Shown here: piece after piece, positions 41,553-45,997 of the stretch
How positions within the stretch are numbered: the first letter of the stretch is position 1
Layout: every line of letters starts with the position of its first letter
NCBI GenBank assembly: GCA_017625725.1
Contig: JAGAKH010000100.1
Span: 1-45,997 of the forward strand
Length of the DNA stretch: 45,997 bases
Origin: Bacteroidales bacterium
Lineage (GTDB): Bacteria; Bacteroidota; Bacteroidia; Bacteroidales; UBA932
Direction of reading: 5' to 3'
Position numbers and translations under genes: made by a program
The notes under the pieces: model-generated
What the model was told of the DNA's origin: nothing
Seen by the model: the letters and a program-made list of their open reading frames with translations, nothing else
The model's database searches: none

Positions 41553-44500
41553 ATGTCATTGACAGACGTTTTTAAGAAGATTTTCGGTACTAAGGCTGAC
41601 CGAGATATGAAGCAGCTCAGACCTGTTCTGAATAAGGTCCTTGCTGCGTATGAAGTAATAGACAGACTTACAGATGATCAGCTCAGGGAAAGATGTCAGG
41701 AACTCAAGAATAAGATTCAGACAGCTATAGCTCAGGATGAGAACCGTATTGCTCAGATAAAGGAAGAGTTGGAAAAGGAAATTCCTGTGGAGCAGAAGGA
41801 GGCTCTGGCAACCGAGTCTGATAAGCTTGTGAAGAAGGTTGATGAAACGATAGAGAAGGTGTTGGACGAAATACTTCCTGATGCTTTCGCAATAATGAAG
41901 TCGACCGCAAGACGTTTCAAGGAGAATCCTGTGATTAAGGTCAAGGCTACCGATTTTGACCGCAACCTCAGCACGACAAAGGAGTTCGTGACCATTGACG
42001 GTGATTATGCCCTCTGGCAGAACCATTGGATGGCCGGTGGAAATGAGATAACATGGGACATGGTTCATTATGATGTCCAGCTCATCGGCGGTATAGTTCT
42101 TCATCAGGGTAAGATTGCCGAGATGGCGACAGGAGAGGGTAAGACTCTCGTGGCGACCTTGCCTGTCTTCCTGAATGCACTTGCAGGAAAGGGTGTGCAT
42201 GTGGTGACAGTAAATGACTATCTCTCAAAGCGTGACTCGGAGTGGATGGGCCCTCTTTACATGTTCCATGGACTTTCTGTAGACTGTATCGACAAGCATC
42301 AGCCTAACAGCGATGCGAGAAAGAAGGCATATTCATGCAACATCACTTTCGGTACGAACAATGAGTTCGGCTTCGACTACCTCAGGGACAATATGGCTAC
42401 ATCAATGGGTGACCTTGTTCAGAAGAAACACCACTTTGCCATTGTCGATGAGGTTGACTCGGTGCTTATCGATGACGCACGTACCCCTCTCATCATCTCA
42501 GGTCCTGTCCCTAAGGGAGAAGACCAGCAGTTCATGGAGTTCAAACCTTATGTGGAAAGGCTTTACAGCAGCCAGAAGGCCCTTGTGACTTCTTTGCTCA
42601 ATGAGGCAAAGAAACTTATTGCCGAAGGAAACGAGAAGGATGGCGGCGTGCTTCTTTTCAGAGCATTCAAGGGATATCCGAAATACAAGCCGCTCATCAA
42701 GTTCCTCAGTGAACCGGGAATGAAGCAGCTCCTCCAGAAGGTAGAGAACTATTATATCCAGGATAACGAGCGTGAAATGCCTTTCATCACAGATGAACTT
42801 TATTTCGTCATCAATGAGAAACAGCATACTGTGGATATGACGGACAAGGGCCGCGACCTTATCACCGGCAACCTTTCCGATTCCAATTTCTTTGTCCTCC
42901 CGGATGTCGGAGCAGCAGTAGCGGAAGTCCAGAAGAATCCTGACCTTACTCCTGAGCAGAAACAGGTGAAGAAAGATGAGATCTATGCGGATTTCGCTCT
43001 TAAGTCAGAACGTGTTCACACAGTGAATCAGCTCCTCAAGGCATACACAATGTTCGATAAGGAGGTTGATTATATCATTGCAGACGGAAAGATCAAGATT
43101 GTCGACGAGCAGACCGGACGTATCATGGAGGGAAGAAGGTGGAGCGACGGTCTTCATCAGGCCGTTGAGGCAAAGGAAAATGTGAAGGTTGAGGCTGCAA
43201 CACAGACATTTGCTACAATCACGCTTCAGAATTATTTCCGTATGTATCACAAGCTTGCCGGTATGACCGGTACGGCTGAGACTGAGGCGGGTGAGTTCTG
43301 GTCGATCTACAAGCTGGATGTTGTCGTGATCCCTACCAACAGACCTATTGCCAGATTTGACCATAATGACCTTATCTATAAGACAAAGAAGGCAAAGTAT
43401 GATGCGGTCATAAATAAAGTTGTGGAACTGACTTCTGAGGGCCGTCCTGTCCTTGTGGGTACTACGGATGTGGAGACATCGGAACTTCTCAGCCGTATGC
43501 TTCGAATGAGAGGTATACAGCATCAGGTCCTCAATGCCAAGCAGCATGCCCGTGAAGCCGAGGTCGTGGCACACGCAGGTCAGAAGAGTACTGTGACAAT
43601 CGCGACAAATATGGCAGGTCGTGGTACTGACATCAAGCTCAGTGATGAAGTCAAGGCGGCAGGTGGTCTTGCCATTATCGGTACGGAACGTCACGACAGC
43701 CGTCGAGTTGACCGTCAGCTCAGAGGACGATCAGGCCGTCAGGGTGACCCGGGTTCTTCGATCTTCTATGTATCTCTCGAAGATAAGCTGATGCGTCTTT
43801 TCGGATCGGAGAAGATTGCCGGCGTTGTGGATAGGCTCGGTATGGAGGAGAATGAGGCTCTTGAGGCATCAATGCTTTCAAGCTCTATCGAAAGGGCTCA
43901 GAAGAAGGTTGAGGAAAACCACTTCGGAACACGTAAGAGACTTCTTGAGTATGATGATGTCATGAACTCTCAGAGAGAGGTAATATATACCAAGAGACGT
44001 AATGCCCTTTCCGGAGAGCGTGTGGAGATCGACGTGATGAACATGATGCAGGACACAGCACAGATCATCTCGGAGAAGTGTGAGGGTATGGATTACGAGT
44101 CATTCTCTGAGTACCTGATGTCTTCACTTTCGATAGATTCAGGACTTGATGAAGAGGCTTATGCAAAGATAAATCCTAAGAATCTTGCCGAACGTCTTCA
44201 CACTCATATGCTTGAGACTTACAACCGTCGTATGGATACAATGGTTCAGAGGGCATATCCTATCATCAAGGATGTTTATGAAAAGCAGGGAGCCATCTAT
44301 CAGAATATTGCGATTCCTATCTCGGATGGTCGTAAGATGCTGACACTTTCTGTAAATCTCAAGAAAGCATATGAGTCTGAGGGTAAGGAGATTGCAAGGG
44401 CACTCAGCAAGTCAGTGACTCTTTACCAGATCGATGAGAAATGGAAGGAGCATCTTCGTGATATGGATGACCTGAAGCAGTCGGTGCAGAATGCAACTTA

Positions 44501-44825
44501 CGAGCAGAAGGATCCGCTTCTCATCTATAAATTCGAGAGCTTCAACCTCTTCAGCCAGATGCTTGAGGATCTTAACAAGGATGTGCTTTCATTCCTTCTC
44601 AGGGCTTTCATCCCTCTCAGAGATGCATCTGAGGCCAAGGCTCCTGTCCAGCAGAAGAAGAATGACATGAGTCAGATGACAACCAGCAGGACTGACCTTG
44701 TGACCAATTCAGGTCAGCAGAAGTCCAATCAGCCTGTCCATGTGGAAAAGCAGGTGGGAAGAAACGACCCATGTCCATGCGGTTCAGGAAAGAAATTCAA
44801 GAACTGTCACGGAAAAGGATTATAA
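41553..44825 (+). CDS. secA: Preprotein translocase ATPase SecA
   Basis: A 1090-residue motor that drives proteins through SecYEG. Walker A is [14 protein letters not shown] (about residues 191-204), with DYLRDNMA and [20 protein letters not shown]. An acidic insertion at about 330-420 is typical of Bacteroidetes SecA. The preprotein-binding and helical scaffold domains follow, with motif [17 protein letters not shown]. The C-terminal SEC-C zinc motif is [14 protein letters not shown] (Cys-x-Cys-x8-Cys-His). The bacteroidete length, longer than E. coli's 901, is normal. Bactofilin follows after 19 bases. Confidence 0.96.
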   Translation: MSLTDVFKKIFGTKADRDMKQLRPVLNKVLAAYEVIDRLTDDQLRERCQELKNKIQTAIAQDENRIAQIKEELEKEIPVEQKEALATESDKLVKKVDETIEKVLDEILPDAFAIMKSTARRFKENPVIKVKATDFDRNLSTTKEFVTIDGDYALWQNHWMAGGNEITWDMVHYDVQLIGGIVLHQGKIAEMATGEGKTLVATLPVFLNALAGKGVHVVTVNDYLSKRDSEWMGPLYMFHGLSVDCIDKHQPNSDARKKAYSCNITFGTNNEFGFDYLRDNMATSMGDLVQKKHHFAIVDEVDSVLIDDARTPLIISGPVPKGEDQQFMEFKPYVERLYSSQKALVTSLLNEAKKLIAEGNEKDGGVLLFRAFKGYPKYKPLIKFLSEPGMKQLLQKVENYYIQDNEREMPFITDELYFVINEKQHTVDMTDKGRDLITGNLSDSNFFVLPDVGAAVAEVQKNPDLTPEQKQVKKDEIYADFALKSERVHTVNQLLKAYTMFDKEVDYIIADGKIKIVDEQTGRIMEGRRWSDGLHQAVEAKENVKVEAATQTFATITLQNYFRMYHKLAGMTGTAETEAGEFWSIYKLDVVVIPTNRPIARFDHNDLIYKTKKAKYDAVINKVVELTSEGRPVLVGTTDVETSELLSRMLRMRGIQHQVLNAKQHAREAEVVAHAGQKSTVTIATNMAGRGTDIKLSDEVKAAGGLAIIGTERHDSRRVDRQLRGRSGRQGDPGSSIFYVSLEDKLMRLFGSEKIAGVVDRLGMEENEALEASMLSSSIERAQKKVEENHFGTRKRLLEYDDVMNSQREVIYTKRRNALSGERVEIDVMNMMQDTAQIISEKCEGMDYESFSEYLMSSLSIDSGLDEEAYAKINPKNLAERLHTHMLETYNRRMDTMVQRAYPIIKDVYEKQGAIYQNIAIPISDGRKMLTLSVNLKKAYESEGKEIARALSKSVTLYQIDEKWKEHLRDMDDLKQSVQNATYEQKDPLLIYKFESFNLFSQMLEDLNKDVLSFLLRAFIPLRDASEAKAPVQQKKNDMSQMTTSRTDLVTNSGQQKSNQPVHVEKQVGRNDPCPCGSGKKFKNCHGKGL

Positions 44826-44844
44826 AATATAAAAATAGAATACA

Positions 44845-45273
44845 ATGGCAAAAGTGGAACCAACTATCAATGTTAATTCTGTCAGCAGAATATCTGCCGG
44901 CACTGTCATCAAGGGTGAAATTGTTTCTCCATACGATATTCGTATTGACGGTACTTTTGAGGGAAAAATCCAGAGCAAAGGAAGGGTAGTGGCTGGTGAG
45001 ACAGCAGTGATCAAAGGTGATATCATTTGTGAGAATGTTGACCTTTGGGGCAAGATCGACGGAAATATCTTTGTCAAGGATACCCTTGCTCTCAAGGAGG
45101 GATGCGTAGTGAACGGAGGATTGAATGTCAGAAGACTTTCTGTTGAACTCGGTTCGACGTTCAACGGAACCTGCCGAATGATTTCAGAATCTGAATTCAA
45201 TAAGGTGGCAGGTATTGATCAGCAGGTACAGAAACCTGCAGCACAGCGCCCTCAGCCGGTTGCTGCCAACTGA
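44845..45273 (+). CDS. Bactofilin (polymer-forming cytoskeletal protein)
   Basis: A 142-residue DUF583/bactofilin protein. The core (about 15-115) is a right-handed beta-helix of short repeats (SAGTVIKGEI, DIRIDGTFEGKI, GRVVAGETAVIKGDI, LWGKIDGNIFV, ALKEGCVVNGGL), with a disordered tail ending in a Pro/Gln-rich segment. Bactofilins form non-polar filaments used in cell shape and localisation. It is co-transcribed with secA and closed by a strong terminator. Confidence 0.9.
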   Translation: MAKVEPTINVNSVSRISAGTVIKGEIVSPYDIRIDGTFEGKIQSKGRVVAGETAVIKGDIICENVDLWGKIDGNIFVKDTLALKEGCVVNGGLNVRRLSVELGSTFNGTCRMISESEFNKVAGIDQQVQKPAAQRPQPVAAN

Positions 45274-45371
45274 TTTTCCGATACCTTTCCGTCATTGCCG
45301 CTTTGACCGTCAATATCCTGCGGTCCGCAGTCAGGTTCGATGATAGCAGGAAGAATAATCAGTAAAAGATG

Positions 45372-45412
45372 CGGCGGTACATGAATTTCGTCATTCATGT
45401 ACCGCCGTTTTT
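45372..45412 (+). terminator. Terminator of the secA-bactofilin operon
   Basis: A perfect 15-bp stem, CGGCGGTACATGAAT (45372-45386) with ATTCATGTACCGCCG (45393-45407), loop TTCGTC, followed by TTTTT (45408-45412). Confidence 0.88.
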
Positions 45413-45424
45413 GATGTGCGCCCC

Positions 45425-45960
45425 TTTTGTTGGACGGTTTAACTTTTATTTATTTTCGGCTCGTGGTACAGAGCAGGCGGAGCAGCCCTTGGGCTGAGCT
45501 GCGGAGCTTGCTCTGAGCAGCTGGCTGGGTATTTGCCAGCTGCGGTGCCTAGCTCTACGCGAAGAATAACCATTTGCCTTAAGCAGTTAGCATCGTCTTC
45601 CATGTCAGCTGCGGGACTCTGCAGTTAGTATCGATCTTGGCGAGTGACGGTGTGGGCAGGAGTTGCACCGGAGATTGCAAATGCACGGACTTAAGATTGT
45701 CAAATTGGCAGTATTTGTTAAGAGTTGCTGATTTTGAGGGAGTTAAGCAAGGCACCATCGCCGGAATATACGAACTCCGGCGACGGCAGATCAAGAATCC
45801 CAGCTTCCGCTCGAGGGAGGCACGGCACCGTGCCTACTGCTGCCAAGTTGAGCAGCATTGGGCACGGTGCATAATGTGTAAATAATTAATATTCAACAAT
45901 ATGCACAAAATGGAGTGTGCCTGACACTGCCTGTCCTGGCAGCCTTGGGCACACCTTTTC
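45425..45960 (+). ncRNA. Possible structured non-coding RNA region
   Basis: No convincing coding frame lies between 45413 and 45997. A promoter-like pair (TTTTG 45425-45429 and TTG 45430-45432; TATTTTCG 45451-45458, one base off consensus) is followed by strong hairpins. These are 45469-45475 with 45509-45515; 45517-45525 with 45535-45543 (9 bp); 45758-45765 with 45776-45783 (8 bp); and 45825-45834 with 45861-45870 (10 bp, with an inner 6-bp stem). The last, 45915-45921 with 45948-45954, has an inner 5-bp stem and is followed by CTTTTC. The motif AGCTGCGG occurs three times (45497, 45538, 45607). It lacks the conserved sequences of RNase P RNA, tmRNA and SRP RNA. Confidence 0.3.
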
Positions 45961-45997
45961 AATTTAGGTTTAATATGACTGCACAGAGGCGGAGACT

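Noticed and set aside
43005-43694. 229-codon minus-strand frame inside secA
   Set aside because: Lies opposite conserved SecA sequence and shows no family motif.
45637-45885. 82-codon plus-strand frame in the last 400 bases
   Set aside because: It is built over strong hairpins, is rich in Cys and Arg without a motif, and has no start signals.
1-45997. CRISPR array, insertion sequence or rRNA genes
   Set aside because: No regularly spaced direct repeats, no transposase frame with terminal repeats and no rRNA sequence were seen on either strand.

Overview
The window is a stretch of chromosome from a member of the Bacteroidales, probably a gut-type anaerobe. The evidence is of four kinds: Bacteroidetes-type promoters (TTTG or TTG, about 19 bases, then TAnnTTTG) in front of most transcription units; almost no Shine-Dalgarno sequences; outer-membrane receptors with carboxypeptidase-regulatory N-terminal domains; and anaerobic redox enzymes (NfnAB, pyruvate:ferredoxin oxidoreductase, 2[4Fe-4S] ferredoxin). 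I cannot place it below order. All identifications rest on reading motifs and on remembered families; no search was run.

Layout. 1-3.4 kb: a small winged-helix protein and a 964-residue outer-membrane beta-barrel protein whose promoter spacer contains a G9 tract. 3.4-9.9 kb (minus): a tight five-gene operon of parE, a lysophospholipid acyltransferase, an acyl-CoA ligase, nfnA and nfnB. 10-12.3 kb (minus): a His-rich metal (Mn?) transporter and a DUF1573 protein. 12.4 kb (plus): a ferredoxin. 12.6-19.7 kb: an M16 metallopeptidase, a short LysR regulator and nifJ. 19.8-21 kb: tRNA-Arg(CCG), a LexA/CI-like repressor lacking its catalytic residues, a palindromic operator and a possible small membrane protein.

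20.9-36.1 kb (minus) is the most interesting part: an apparent nine-gene operon. In order of transcription it holds a TonB-dependent receptor, a DUF4876-type lipoprotein, a DUF6850-type barrel, two paralogous gingipain-like (clan CD) cysteine peptidases with C-terminal HEAT-like repeats, a papain-like peptidase, a HmuY-like lipoprotein, a WYL regulator and an S9 serine peptidase. The HmuY-like domain appears to be split: the C-terminal half is fused to the end of the papain-like peptidase and the N-terminal half is the next lipoprotein. A long leader with a strong RNA hairpin precedes the operon. I infer a surface or periplasmic protein-degrading uptake system (heme, metal or peptide), analogous to the gingipain/HmuY/HmuR partnership of Porphyromonas but built differently.

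36.4-45.4 kb is housekeeping: recG (minus), then pdxA-rnhA-rfbD and secA-bactofilin (plus). The last 580 bases hold no convincing gene but several strong hairpins ending in a terminator-like element, possibly a non-coding RNA.
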